This document shows, one piece after another, positions 1-8,023 of a stretch of 26,471 nt of DNA. Numbering within the stretch: position 1 is the stretch's first letter; the number at the start of each line of letters is the position of its first letter. The translations under genes and the position numbers were made by a program. The stretch comes from a virus, in the IMG/VR virus record IMGVR_UViG_3300047469_000125, positions 1 through 26,471 of that record; one strand, written 5' to 3'. A model generated the notes under the pieces. It saw nothing but the letters and a program-made list of their open reading frames with translations, made no database searches and was not told where the DNA came from.

Positions 1-1
1 G

Positions 2-61
2 GCGCTGGCCCGGGACAACCCCGATGCGTTCAAAAAACTCTTGGCCACCAAAGGAACCTAA
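2..61 (+). CDS. C-terminal end of an upstream head gene (partial)
   Basis: An open frame enters from the left edge and ends in TAA at 59-61, encoding 19 residues that finish in KLLATKGT. It stops 3 bases before the capsid gene, and its last codons supply that gene's Shine-Dalgarno (AAAGGAA). In lambda-type phages the gene before the capsid is usually a scaffold, decoration or prohead protease protein, so one of these is likely. The fragment is too short to choose between them. Confidence 0.6.
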   Translation, partial: ALARDNPDAFKKLLATKGT

Positions 62-64
62 TCC

Positions 65-1042
65 ATGGCAACGACCCAACTGGCGGACATCTTTGTCGCC
101 GACTATTACGGCACTATCGCGCCGGTGAACTCCCCTGAAAAGACCGCGGTCTTTGACTCAGGGATCATCGTCAAATCGCCTGAACTGGACGCCATCGCGC
201 AGAACGGCCAAGGCACCTCGGAAATCAGCTACTGGCAGGATCTGGACGCTGACGAAGAACCGAACATCTCGAACGACAACCCGGACGACCTGGGCGAAGT
301 CGGCAAGGCAGAGCAGGGCACCATGCGCGCCCGTACGCTCTATCTCAACAAGGGCTATGGCGTTGCTGACCTGACGTCCGAGCTGGCCAACACCGAGCCG
401 ATGCAGCACATCCGCAACCGCTTCGGCACCTACTGGACCCGCCGCTGGCAGCGTTACCTGCTCGGCGCGGCCCGCGGCGTGATCGCATCGAACATCGCAA
501 ACGACGCCGGTGACATGGTGGTGGACGCCGGTGCGACCATCAGCGCCGGCGCCTTCCAGGATGCTGCTTTCACCTCTGGCGATGCTGCCGACGTGTTCTC
601 CGCGATCGGCGTGCACTCCGTGGTCATGAACCAGATGGTCAAGCAGGACCTCATCGAGTACCTGCGCGACTCCGACGGTCGCATCATCCTGGCCACCTAC
701 TTGGGCAAACCGGTGTTCATGGACGACAGCCTCGTCTACGGCGCTGGCCGCTACCTGTCGGTGTTCTTCGGTCAAGGCGCGTTCGGCTACGGCGAAGGCA
801 ACCCTGCAAACCCCGTCGAGCTGGAGCGTAAGCCATCTGGTGGTAACGGCGGCGGCGCGGAAGTGCTATGGGAGCGCAAGACTTTCATTCTCCAACCGGC
901 GGGGTTCAGCTGGAAGGGCGGTGAAAACCGGAACCTCAGCCCGACCGCCACTCAATACGCTGCTGCTGCGAACTGGGAGCGCGTGTTCGACCGCAAGCAG
1001 GTTCCGTTCGCTGCCGTGATCAGCGGTACCACCACTCCGTAA
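65..1042 (+). CDS. Major capsid protein
   Basis: The 325-residue product is the main shell protein of the icosahedral head. The N-terminus resembles the coat proteins of Pseudomonas siphophages: an acidic stretch around residues 55-80, then a basic region with HIRNRFGTYWTRRWQRYL around 115-132 and a long central domain with VMNQMVKQDLIEYL. I expect an HK97-type fold from family resemblance; no structural motif proves it. The ATG at 65 has AAAGGAA about 9 bases upstream. A GC-rich stem-loop after the stop separates it from the next gene, as often follows very highly expressed capsid genes. The frame is intact, unlike the tail tube region downstream. Confidence 0.85.
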   Translation: MATTQLADIFVADYYGTIAPVNSPEKTAVFDSGIIVKSPELDAIAQNGQGTSEISYWQDLDADEEPNISNDNPDDLGEVGKAEQGTMRARTLYLNKGYGVADLTSELANTEPMQHIRNRFGTYWTRRWQRYLLGAARGVIASNIANDAGDMVVDAGATISAGAFQDAAFTSGDAADVFSAIGVHSVVMNQMVKQDLIEYLRDSDGRIILATYLGKPVFMDDSLVYGAGRYLSVFFGQGAFGYGEGNPANPVELERKPSGGNGGGAEVLWERKTFILQPAGFSWKGGENRNLSPTATQYAAAANWERVFDRKQVPFAAVISGTTTP

Positions 1043-1054
1043 TCCAAATGCGGC

Positions 1055-1074
1055 GGGGCGTCTTCGGGCGCCTC
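1055..1074 (+). promoter_or_regulatory. UUCG-capped stem-loop after the capsid gene
   Basis: GGGGCGTC and GGCGCCTC pair around a TTCG tetraloop, giving 8 pairs including two G-U. It lies 12 bases after the capsid stop and is not followed by a T run, so it is not a classical intrinsic terminator. It could stabilise the 3' end of the capsid message or reduce read-through into the next gene. Confidence 0.45.
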
Positions 1075-1093
1075 TGCTGCAAGGGAGCAAATC

Positions 1094-1543
1094 ATGAAAG
1101 TGATCTACACCAACAAGCCAGGCAATGAGCCTGGCTTGTGCTATCGACTGCTCAGTGAGTTCTTCGGGGTGATCAGCGCGGCGACAGATGTCTTCGTACA
1201 GGGCGACAACCCCAACATCATCGAGGCCTACCAGCGCGCAGGCATCAAAGTCACCGGCGCCGATGAAAACGGCTTGCGCACTGATGGCCCGACGGTCGCG
1301 GAGTATGTCGAGGCCGGCTACCAGGCGAGCAACTACCCGCCGACCGGCTACGCCTCGCGCAGCACTGCCGAAGAAATCGACGCAGCCATTGCCGCGCAAA
1401 AGCCAAAGGCTGACAACGACACTGAAACCGACCCGCTGAAAATGAAGGTCGACGATCTCAGGGCCTGGCTGACAGCCAAGAACATCTCGTTCGATGCCTC
1501 TGCCAAGAAAGAAGACCTGCAGGCCTTGGTGCCGAAGGAATAA
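1094..1543 (+). CDS. Head-associated protein with C-terminal HeH/LEM-like domain
   Basis: The 149-residue product follows the capsid gene, with GGGAG just ahead of the ATG. Residues 1-90 look like a compact alpha/beta region. Residues 91-113 are a charged linker. Residues 114-148 (DPLKMKVDDLRAWL then ISFDASAKKEDLQALV) fit the helix-extended-helix pattern of SAP/HeH/LEM nucleic-acid-binding domains, which many phages place in a small head gene at this spot. A role in head completion or contact with packaged DNA is inferred from position. The stop lies 10 bases before the next start, and its last codons provide that gene's ribosome site. Confidence 0.6.
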   Translation: MKVIYTNKPGNEPGLCYRLLSEFFGVISAATDVFVQGDNPNIIEAYQRAGIKVTGADENGLRTDGPTVAEYVEAGYQASNYPPTGYASRSTAEEIDAAIAAQKPKADNDTETDPLKMKVDDLRAWLTAKNISFDASAKKEDLQALVPKE

Positions 1544-1553
1544 GGACAAGCAC

Positions 1554-1931
1554 ATGACCGATTTCATCACCGTGGCCGATGTCGATGCTCAGTTGGGTCC
1601 TGACTGGGCTGGCACCGGTGATGCGGTCCTTGCTGTGGCGATGGCGAATGCCTGGCTCACGGCCAAGATTAATAGACCCGTTGCAGATCCGACCCCTGAC
1701 GCCATCAAGCTTGCAGGCGCTCAGGTTGCGAAGGAAGCGGCAGCGGGCAACTTGTACAAAACGACCCAGAAGGAAGTGCTGAGCAAGACGGTATCGGCTC
1801 AGTCGGGCACTTCCGTCAGCAAGACCTACGCTGAAGGCTCGACTGACCTCTCTGCTGGCGAGAACTTCGCCCTCGCGCTATTGGCGCCGTGGGTCAAGCG
1901 CTCGGGCACGATCATGCTCAAACGGGTGTAG
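1554..1931 (+). CDS. Head-tail connector (adaptor-like) protein
   Basis: The predicted product is 125 residues. The frame is open further upstream, but the ATG at 1554 is chosen because AAGGAATAAGGA lies just before it and earlier starts would sit inside the HeH gene. The N-terminus (MTDFITVADVDAQLG) and the helical ANAWLTAKINRP segment resemble the small helical adaptor proteins that ring the portal in siphophages. Its position between capsid and gp10-type genes agrees. No catalytic motif is visible. The next gene starts 2 bases after its stop, so the two are probably translated in succession. The exact connector role is inferred from synteny. Confidence 0.6.
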   Translation: MTDFITVADVDAQLGPDWAGTGDAVLAVAMANAWLTAKINRPVADPTPDAIKLAGAQVAKEAAAGNLYKTTQKEVLSKTVSAQSGTSVSKTYAEGSTDLSAGENFALALLAPWVKRSGTIMLKRV

Positions 1932-1933
1932 CC

Positions 1934-2323
1934 ATGGGAATGCGCGAAGAGATTCAGGCCGAACTGGCCGAAGCGTTTGACGATCCGGACGGGCTTGGCG
2001 ATGCAGTGAAGCCTGTCGAAGGCTCGCGCAAGTCCAGCCCGGTTTACGATCCCTCGACTGGGACTACAACCGGGGGAACAGTCACCTACACCGGGCGCGG
2101 CGTCTTCGGCAGCTACCTTGCCAAGGAAATCGCCGGATCGTTGATCCAGACCACCGACGTGAAGCTGCTGATTCTCCAGAACGAGCTGTTCGTCTCGGTC
2201 GCAGATGCGCCGACACCCACTCCAGCGGAGCCGAAGATCGGCGACACAGTGGGCGGAAAGCGCGTGCTGAATGTGAGCCAGGATCCTGCTGAGGCGACAT
2301 GGACCGTTCAACTGAGGAAGTGA
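1934..2323 (+). CDS. Head closure-like neck protein
   Basis: The 129-residue product begins MGMREEIQAELAEAF, a helical N-terminus, followed by a beta-rich body (GGTVTYTGRGVFGSYL, VKLLILQNELFV, GKRVLNVSQDPAEATWTVQLRK). A helix followed by a small beta barrel is typical of the stopper or head-closure proteins placed between the adaptor and gp10-type genes. An alternative ATG lies 6 bases downstream. The stop is immediately before the next start (one base between). The assignment rests on gene order and general shape, with no sequence signature. Confidence 0.5.
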   Translation: MGMREEIQAELAEAFDDPDGLGDAVKPVEGSRKSSPVYDPSTGTTTGGTVTYTGRGVFGSYLAKEIAGSLIQTTDVKLLILQNELFVSVADAPTPTPAEPKIGDTVGGKRVLNVSQDPAEATWTVQLRK

Positions 2324-2324
2324 C

Positions 2325-2981
2325 ATGGCTTCCAAATATTCGGGACTGAGCGGTGGATTCGCTGCTCAGATTCAGGCCTTTGCCAATCAGGCGCAAGAGG
2401 CCATTGACGCAACGTTACGCGAGATCATCATTGAGCTCGGCAGCAGCGTGATTCGCATGTCGCCCGTGGGTAACCCGGAAATCTGGGCCACCAACATCAC
2501 GCATCGCGAGAAGAACACCCGCGAAGCCGACGACTACGACTTCAAGGTCGCAGCTCGTAACACGGTCATCAACCTGACAGAATCTAATTTCACCAAGTCC
2601 GGTAAGCTCAAGAAGGGCGTCAAGTACGCCAAACCGTTGACGAAAGCCGAACGGGTCCAGAACTTCAACGTGAACGGTCTGGTTTCCGGCAAGGACTATG
2701 TCGGCGGGCGCTTTCGTGGTAACTGGATGTTCAGCATCGGCTCGCCGGACAGCACAACAACAGACGAGGTCGACCCGAGCGGGCGCAAGTCCACCGCGCG
2801 GATCGTCGACGGAGCGATCGAATTTAAGGCGGGCGACACCGCTTACATCACTAACTCACTGCCATATGCCATCCCGCTGGAGTTCGGTCACTCCCAGCAG
2901 GCCCCCGGCGGCATGGTCCGCATCACTGTCGCTCGCTTCCAGCAGATCGTGCTGGAGGCCATTAGGAACAATCAGGTATGA
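2325..2981 (+). CDS. HK97 gp10-like neck/tail-completion protein
   Basis: The 218-residue product has an N-terminal helix (FAAQIQAFANQAQEAIDATL), SPVGNPE typical of the family's substrate-like loop, and a C-terminal ITNSLPYAIPLEFGHSQQAPGGMVRITV. The YA..LE.G.S.QAP.GM.R pattern is characteristic of HK97 gp10/tail-completion proteins, which join the head neck to the tail terminator. It is longer than many gp10 proteins (about 110-150 residues) because of a lysine-rich insert around residues 85-120. The stop overlaps the next start in ATGA, indicating coupled translation. Confidence in the family is good. Confidence 0.75.
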   Translation: MASKYSGLSGGFAAQIQAFANQAQEAIDATLREIIIELGSSVIRMSPVGNPEIWATNITHREKNTREADDYDFKVAARNTVINLTESNFTKSGKLKKGVKYAKPLTKAERVQNFNVNGLVSGKDYVGGRFRGNWMFSIGSPDSTTTDEVDPSGRKSTARIVDGAIEFKAGDTAYITNSLPYAIPLEFGHSQQAPGGMVRITVARFQQIVLEAIRNNQV

Positions 2982-3388
2982 GCCACAAAGTCATCCGCTC
3001 CCTGTTTGAGCAACGCCTCACGGTCTGGGCTGCCGCGCGCGACCTGCGTGTTGCATACCAGGGCGTAACCTTCGAACCGACCGACAACGAAACATACCTG
3101 GCCGCCTTCAGTCTGCCGGCGGGCACGAACACCAACACACTTTCCGGTGACCATCGCGTCTATACCGGCGTGTTCCAGATCAATGTCGTCACGCCTTCCG
3201 GTAACGGAACTGGCGATGCAGAGGGCTTGGTAGATGATCTCGGCGACCTCTTTCCTGCCTATCTGCGATTGAAGCAGGGCGACTTCGAGGTGCTGGTGCT
3301 GACCCCGGTCGAGCCCGGCCCGCCGATTCAAGCTGACAACACACTGACCGTATCCGCGTCGTTTCAGTACCGCGCCGATACCAACTGA
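2978..3388 (+). CDS. Tail terminator protein (DUF4128-like)
   Basis: The 136-residue product starts MSHKVIRSLFEQRLTVWAAA and has the layout of small tail terminator proteins: an N-terminal helix, a strand (RVAYQGVTFEP) and a hydrophobic strand VYTGVFQINVVTP, then a second helix (AEGLVDDLGDLF) and closing strands. Such proteins form the ring that stops tail tube growth and joins the tail to the neck. Its start lies inside the stop of the gp10-like gene (ATGA). The frame is intact even though the tail tube gene it would cap is broken. Confidence 0.65.
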   Translation: MSHKVIRSLFEQRLTVWAAARDLRVAYQGVTFEPTDNETYLAAFSLPAGTNTNTLSGDHRVYTGVFQINVVTPSGNGTGDAEGLVDDLGDLFPAYLRLKQGDFEVLVLTPVEPGPPIQADNTLTVSASFQYRADTN

Positions 3389-3398
3389 GGCAAAATCC

Positions 3399-3611
3399 AT
3401 GAGTGAAACAGACACCAAAAATGGAGAGGCAGGGGGCAGCGATGCCGCTTCTCTTCTGCTGAAGACCTCCGTCAACGGACAGTTATACGTGGCGGGCGTT
3501 GGCCTACCCATCGTCGGCGGATCAATTACGAAGCCGGATTTGATCGTAAAGGCCGAATTCGTCGAAATGCTTCCTGACGGGATGGTAAGGATCAGGTCGG
3601 AAGCTTTCTAA
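3399..3611 (+). CDS. Small protein between tail terminator and tail tube genes
   Basis: The 70-residue protein has a hydrophilic, Gly/Ser-rich first 18 residues and then a short beta-like segment (LYVAGVGLPIVGGSI and LIVKAEFVEMLPDGMVRI). I do not recognise a family. It sits 10 bases after the tail terminator gene and ends just before an intrinsic terminator, so it closes the head/neck transcription block. Similarly small ORFs occur here in related phages. A structural accessory role is plausible but unsupported by any motif. Confidence 0.5.
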   Translation: MSETDTKNGEAGGSDAASLLLKTSVNGQLYVAGVGLPIVGGSITKPDLIVKAEFVEMLPDGMVRIRSEAF

Positions 3612-3632
3612 CCCGCCCATTGGGCAAACCTG

Positions 3633-3655
3633 AACCCGCCATGTGCGGGTTTTTC
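3633..3655 (+). terminator. Intrinsic terminator ahead of the tail tube gene
   Basis: AACCCGC and GCGGGTT form a perfect 7-pair stem around CATGT, followed by TTTTTCTTTT. It falls between the 70-residue gene and the truncated tail tube gene, whose start is only 25 bases downstream. Late transcription must therefore read through or be antiterminated, or the hairpin may act as a message boundary. Confidence 0.75.
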
Positions 3656-3679
3656 TTTTCTGTACGAGGACAAATCCCA

Positions 3680-3976
3680 ATGAGCGCAATTCTTCCCAAC
3701 GGCTCCATCCTGGAGATCGCGTCAACCTACAGCGTAGCCAAGCTGGTGACGGCTATCAGCAACGCGAACCCGGCTGTGGCGAGTGCTGCTGCGCACGGTC
3801 TGGCCGAAGGCGACATCGTAGTCGTGAACTCCGGCTGGACCCGCCTGAACGACAAGGTCGTTCGCGTGGCTGATCCCGATTCTGGCACCTTCGAGATGGA
3901 AGGCATCGACACCACCAAGACCACCGTTTACACGGCGGGCTCAGGCGTTGGCTCGGTTCGCGCCGCAAGTGGCTAA
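3680..3976 (+). pseudogene. Tail tube protein, truncated by deletion
   Basis: The frame gives 98 residues starting MSAILPNGSILEIAS. The block AHGLAEGDIVVVNSGWTRL (about residues 39-57) and a following VVRVADPDSGTFEMEGIDT match the N-terminal half of the tail tube proteins of Pseudomonas siphophages. In intact homologues the chain continues well beyond GVGSVR, with the strands that build the tube ring. Here it reads AASG and stops. The DNA after about position 3962 is instead tape measure sequence in another frame. The product would lack its C-terminal half and is not expected to polymerise. The ATG has only a weak ribosome site (GAGGA). Confidence 0.8.
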
Positions 3977-5681
3977 GCTGGTCGCCTACTACCAGCAGCA
4001 AATCGCGGCAGCCCAGAAAGCCGTCGACCTTCAGCAACAGAAGGCCGCGCTGACTGGACAGGAAGAGTCGAGCCGCCGTCAGCAGATCGCGGGCGAGGAC
4101 AAATGGCTGGCTGATGGCCTGAAATACCTGACCGACCAGCAAAAGATGGAAAAGGAGATCGCCGAGGCTCGCACTCAAGGCCTCAGTTCTGGCCGCTCCC
4201 AGGTGGAGATCGAGCAGCGCATCAGCGACATCCGCAAGTCGTACGAGAAAAAGCTGTCGGGACCGGCGAACCAGCTGGATCTGACCAGTTTCAACGACAC
4301 GCAGAATCAGCTCAAGGCGCTCACTGCTACTTACAGCAACGCCCAAAAGGACCTGGACGCCCAGCAGAAGGCCGGGATCATCTCGCAAGAGTCATATGCG
4401 GCCCAACGCACGGCGCTGATCCAGGCTGAGAAGGAAGAGGTCACCAACGCCTATCAGGCAGAGATCTCGGCACTGGAGGCGACCCGAGACAAATCCTCGA
4501 CCACTGCTCAGCAGCGCATTCAGCTTGACCAGAAGATCGCCGACGCCCGAACCAGCATGGTCAAGGCGCAGCAGGATGCCGACACCGAGCTTTCGGTGCT
4601 GGCGACCAATGAGCAGGGGCGGCTGGCGAAGCAGGAACGGTCGATCAATTCCTACGTTCAGGCGCTGGGCCAGCAGCAGAAAGCGCTGGAGCTCGCAGGG
4701 CAACGCGCCGTGCTGGGCGTTGGCCGTGGTGATCGCCAGAACGCACTGAATGGAGAGCTCAACAGCCAGCAAGACCGTTTTGCTCGGCAATCGCTCGATC
4801 TGGAAAACCAGCGTTCTGATCCGTCACGCAATATGTCGGACGAAGAGTTCGCCAAGAAGTCGCAGGCTCTTGCCGATGCCAACAAAAAGGCAACGGATCA
4901 GATCCGGCAGAACTATGCCGACGTTGAAACTGCACAGGGTGATTGGACGAATGGGGCTACATCGGCTTGGGAAAACTATCTCGACAGCGCCAAGAACGTT
5001 GCCGGGCAGACGAAGAGCCTATTCACCAACGCCTTCAGCAGCATGGAGGACGCAGTCGTCAATTTCGCGCTGACTGGGAAGCTTTCGTTCTCGGACTTTG
5101 CGAAATCTATTCTCGCTGACATGGCGCGAATCGCTACTCGGCAGGCCTCGTCGCAGCTGCTGAGCTCGTTGTTCGGTGCGGGGCTGAGTTACTTTTCTGG
5201 AGGTGCAAACGGCTTTGCATCAGGCTCAGCGGCCGCAACCTCATCAAGTCTGGGTGCTTCTCAGGCGGGTTACTCGTCCACTTACTTTCCGCAGGCGAAG
5301 GGCGGGGCGTGGTCTGGTGGCGCCCAGATGTTCGCCAATGGCGGCGCCTTCACCAACAGCGTGGTCAGCACGCCCACGGCGTTTGGAATGGCTGGGGGTG
5401 GTAAAGGTGTAATGGGGGAAGCGGGGCCTCAGGCGATCATGCCGCTGACCCGAACGTCTGGCGGCGCCTTGGGTGTGCGCGCAATCGGTGGCGGCGGGTC
5501 AAATGTCCAAATCAATGCGCCAGTCAGCATTTCGGTAGAAGACCGGAGCTCCGAGGGCCTGACGCTCGATCAGACAGCACTCGCTCAAAACCTGCAAATC
5601 CAGATCAAACAGGCGGCAGATAAGGCAGTTGCTGATTCATGGCGACCGGGCGGCGTCAGCTTCCGGCAGACGAGGACCTGA
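3948..5681 (+). pseudogene. Tape measure protein, 5'-truncated remnant
   Basis: The open frame covers up to 577 residues but has no credible start; the first possible codon is a TTG inside the tail tube remnant. Residues from about 10 to 330 are long Gln/Ala/Lys-rich heptads of the tape measure rod. Around 343-410 comes the lambda gpH C-terminal type signature (LFTNAFSSMEDAVVNFALTG, LSFSDFAKSILADMARI). A Gly-rich region and GVMGEAGPQAIMPLTR follow, as in lambda-family tape measures. Intact relatives are commonly near or above 1,000 residues, so a large N-terminal part is gone. The 3' end is intact and sits 2 bases before gene M. In this state it probably cannot set tail length. Confidence 0.82.
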
Positions 5682-5683
5682 TC

Positions 5684-6022
5684 ATGGCTATCGAAACTTT
5701 CACCTGGCCGACTCAATTCGGTGATGCGCCGGATATTAACTGGCGGGTTCGCAAATCGCAGTTCGGCAATGGCTACAAACAAACGGTCGGTGATGGGCCG
5801 AACAACAAGGAGCAGTCGTTTCCCATCACCTACACCGGGCCAAAGTCCACAGTGCAGCAGATTATGGAATTCCTCGGCCGTCATGGCGGGGCCAAAGCCT
5901 TCAAATGGACAACACCGCTTGGCGAAGTAGGACTCTACACCTGCGAGAAAGCCGTACCGACGCCGCTTGGCGGTGGCCAGTTCAAACTCACAGCGACGTT
6001 CGACCAAGCATTCCTACCGTAA
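5684..6022 (+). CDS. M: Tail tip protein M
   Basis: The 112-residue product is a lambda gpM-type minor tail protein. MAIETFTWPTQFGDAP, VRKSQFGNGYKQ and the C-terminal FKLTATFDQAF are typical of the family, which forms part of the tail tip ring between the tube and gpL. The start at 5684 lies 2 bases after the tape measure stop; a longer open frame exists upstream but would overlap the tape measure. M, L and K follow in the canonical lambda order. Confidence 0.85.
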   Translation: MAIETFTWPTQFGDAPDINWRVRKSQFGNGYKQTVGDGPNNKEQSFPITYTGPKSTVQQIMEFLGRHGGAKAFKWTTPLGEVGLYTCEKAVPTPLGGGQFKLTATFDQAFLP

Positions 6023-6031
6023 GGATCCACC

Positions 6032-6781
6032 ATGCCGTTAATCAATGACCTGCAGGTTCTCGAACCTGGCAGCGAGGTTTTGCTTTTCGAGTTGGACGGT
6101 TCAGATTACGGCGCGGACGTCTTGCGATTCCATGGTCACTCAATCCCGCACACCCCGGCCGAGATCATCGCAGCTGGCGTTGATGCCGACCAACTGCCGG
6201 CGAAGTCGATTTGGTGGCAGGGCGAGGAGTACGGTGCCTGGCCGATGCAGATCGACGGCATCGAGGCCAACGGCGACGGGACAGCGGTGCGCCCAACATT
6301 GTCAGTCGGCAACTTGAATGGGCGAATCACAGCGCTGTGCCTCGCATTCGAGGATCTGCTCGACTTCAAGCTGACCATGCGGCACACATTGGTGCGCTAC
6401 ATAGACGCAGTGAACTTCCCAGCAGGCAACCCCGAGGCCGACCCCACGCAGGAATCCATCGAGGTCTGGTATCTGGACCAGAAGACCAACGAGGACGGCG
6501 AAACCGTTTCGTGGGAGCTGGCCAGCCCGGGCGATGTCGGCGGCGAGTCAATCGGCAGACAGATGACCACTCTATGCCACTGGTGCCTCACCGGCGGATA
6601 TCGCGGGCCGAACTGCGGTTACACAGGTCCGTACTTCGACAAGGACGGCAAGCCGACTGACAACCCTGAGCTGGACGAGTGCAACGGGCTGCTGACCTCC
6701 GGCTGCGAACCGCGCTGGGGCGCCAACAACGAACTACCTTTCGGCGGCTTCCCGGCTGTCTCGCTGATTGCCAGGAGCTGA
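6032..6781 (+). CDS. L: Tail tip protein L, probable iron-sulfur protein
   Basis: The 249-residue product matches lambda gpL. The N-terminal two-thirds is a beta-rich tail hub domain. The C-terminal third has a cysteine cluster at C182, C185, C195, C217 and C225 (LCHWC, NCGY, ECNG, GCEPR). Lambda gpL and relatives coordinate an iron-sulfur cluster through four conserved C-terminal cysteines, so metal binding is expected here. The fifth cysteine makes the exact ligand set uncertain. The start has a GGATCC ribosome site, and the stop is 2 bases before gene K. Confidence 0.87.
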   Translation: MPLINDLQVLEPGSEVLLFELDGSDYGADVLRFHGHSIPHTPAEIIAAGVDADQLPAKSIWWQGEEYGAWPMQIDGIEANGDGTAVRPTLSVGNLNGRITALCLAFEDLLDFKLTMRHTLVRYIDAVNFPAGNPEADPTQESIEVWYLDQKTNEDGETVSWELASPGDVGGESIGRQMTTLCHWCLTGGYRGPNCGYTGPYFDKDGKPTDNPELDECNGLLTSGCEPRWGANNELPFGGFPAVSLIARS

Positions 6782-6783
6782 CC

Positions 6784-7542
6784 ATGCTCAAACACATCCT
6801 CAAGGCGGTGCAGGCCCATGCCGACGCCGAATACCCGCGTGAGTGCTGCGGGCTACTGATCAGCATTGGACGCAAACAGCAATACATCCCGTGCGCCAAT
6901 ACCGCGACCGACCCGAACGAAGAGTTCCGTATTGCCCCAGAGGATTACGCCGCGGCTGAAGACGAGGGCGAGGTAATCGGCATCGTTCACTCGCATCCGG
7001 ATGCAACCAGCAGACCGTCACCGCGCGATCTGGCGATGTGCGAAGCGACCGAGCTGCCCTGGCACATTCTGAGCTGGCCGGAAGGCGACCTGCGCACCAT
7101 CGTGCCCACTGGTCACACGCCGCTGCTGGGTCGTCCGTTCGTACATGGTGCCTGGGATTGCTGGCAGGTCTGTGCTGACTGGTATAAACGCGAATGGGGC
7201 CTGGTGTTCGAGGCCTTCAAGCGCGAGGACGGCTGGTGGGAGCAGGCGGACGGCCCGAGCCTGTACGAGCAAGCTTACGAGGCTGCTGGCTTTGAGCGTG
7301 TTGGCACTCCTCAACGCGGCGACATGATCGTGATGGACGTAGGACGCACCAAACACCCAAACCACGCCGGAATATTTCTCGGATCTGATCCCGCACTGCC
7401 CGGCGAATCAGCGGCAGTACACGGCGCCGGACCTTTCCTACTGCATCACATATACGGCAAGCCGTCCGAGATCATTGTCTTCGGCGGGCCTTGGCATGAC
7501 AGAACACGCCTGATCCTCAGGCACAAAGACGCAAATCAGTGA
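6784..7542 (+). CDS. K: Tail assembly protein K: JAMM plus NlpC/P60 domains
   Basis: The 252-residue product has both lambda gpK domains. The JAMM/MPN metalloprotease motif is complete: E20, then H69-S70-H71, S79 and D82 in HxHx7Sx2D form. The NlpC/P60 peptidase part has C126 in WDCWQ and H194 in HAGIF, the nucleophile and base expected of a peptidoglycan-cutting enzyme. Family members act in tail tip maturation and possibly in local cell wall opening during DNA entry. The start at 6784 follows the L stop by 2 bases; a longer frame upstream lies inside L. In lambda gene I comes next, but here I is displaced by a 5.4 kb insert. Confidence 0.9.
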   Translation: MLKHILKAVQAHADAEYPRECCGLLISIGRKQQYIPCANTATDPNEEFRIAPEDYAAAEDEGEVIGIVHSHPDATSRPSPRDLAMCEATELPWHILSWPEGDLRTIVPTGHTPLLGRPFVHGAWDCWQVCADWYKREWGLVFEAFKREDGWWEQADGPSLYEQAYEAAGFERVGTPQRGDMIVMDVGRTKHPNHAGIFLGSDPALPGESAAVHGAGPFLLHHIYGKPSEIIVFGGPWHDRTRLILRHKDANQ

Positions 7543-7565
7543 GCGGCGATGCCGCGGGAGAACTT

Positions 7566-7691
7566 ATGAAAATTAAGGTCGTCGTTCTGAGCGAGGGTAT
7601 GAAGGCGGTTGCTGGTTTTGGTTTGGGGGTGCCCGCAACCGCAGGCACTGGTGACGCGGTTACGAAACTCTCGACTGAACCAGCGAAATGA
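7566..7691 (+). CDS. Small 41-residue protein after gene K
   Basis: This short ORF begins MKIKVVVLSEGMKAVAGFG and ends STEPAK. It has a good ribosome site (GGGAGAACTT before ATG) and follows gene K by 23 bases on the same strand. Its 3' end overlaps the end of the leftward 76-residue gene by 32 bases, so the two converge. I recognise no family. It marks the last rightward gene before the inserted region, and is either a small late gene or the remains of one cut by the insertion. Confidence 0.5.
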   Translation: MKIKVVVLSEGMKAVAGFGLGVPATAGTGDAVTKLSTEPAK

Positions 7692-7890
7692 TCTGCTGAT
7701 ACTGGGCATGGTTGCCATTTTCAATTTGCACTGACTTCAGCTCCTCAAGATCCTTATGCAAAGCGGCTTTATCAATGGAGTCTTGTTTATTGAGTGCTGT
7801 CACTACTGCAAGAAGCGCATTCAGTATGGCGGACGGAAGAGTGTTCACGGCCTGCTCAAGAGCTTGTAGGCGTTGATCTACAGTTTGCAT
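7660..7890 (-). CDS. Small helical protein, 76 residues
   Basis: The ATG at 7890 is preceded by AGGAGG with ideal spacing, which decides the start over an upstream ATG in the same frame. The product begins MQTVDQRLQALEQAVNTLP and is almost wholly helical: a first amphipathic helix, a hydrophobic ILNALLAVVTAL segment (about 22-33) and a polar second helix ending near QIISLVQS. A coiled-coil oligomer or a membrane-associated peptide are both possible. It is the last gene of the leftward block. No family recognised. Confidence 0.6.
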   Translation of the reverse strand: MQTVDQRLQALEQAVNTLPSAILNALLAVVTALNKQDSIDKAALHKDLEELKSVQIENGNHAQYQQIISLVQSRVS

Positions 7891-8023
7891 TCGACCTCCT
7901 AGGTCATATTGCCCCGGTCCATGGGCTTGCAGGCAACGGACCGAGGCGGTTCGTTGAAGGCGCAACGCTACTACGGTGTGCGTCGATCCCGTTACTGGGT
8001 ATTTGGACAGGCTGGATGGGTGT

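Noticed and set aside
158-775. 205-codon leftward frame inside the capsid gene
   Set aside because: It is a shadow of the capsid coding frame in GC-rich DNA: no ribosome site and a sequence of low-complexity His/Val/Asp character without a recognisable domain.
3756-4388. 210-codon leftward frame opposite the tape measure remnant
   Set aside because: Leu/Arg-rich shadow of the tape measure heptads; no start signal and no family resemblance.
6211-6660. 149-codon second rightward frame inside gene L
   Set aside because: Runs inside the clear L frame, Arg/His-rich, no ribosome site; L is supported by its cysteine motif.
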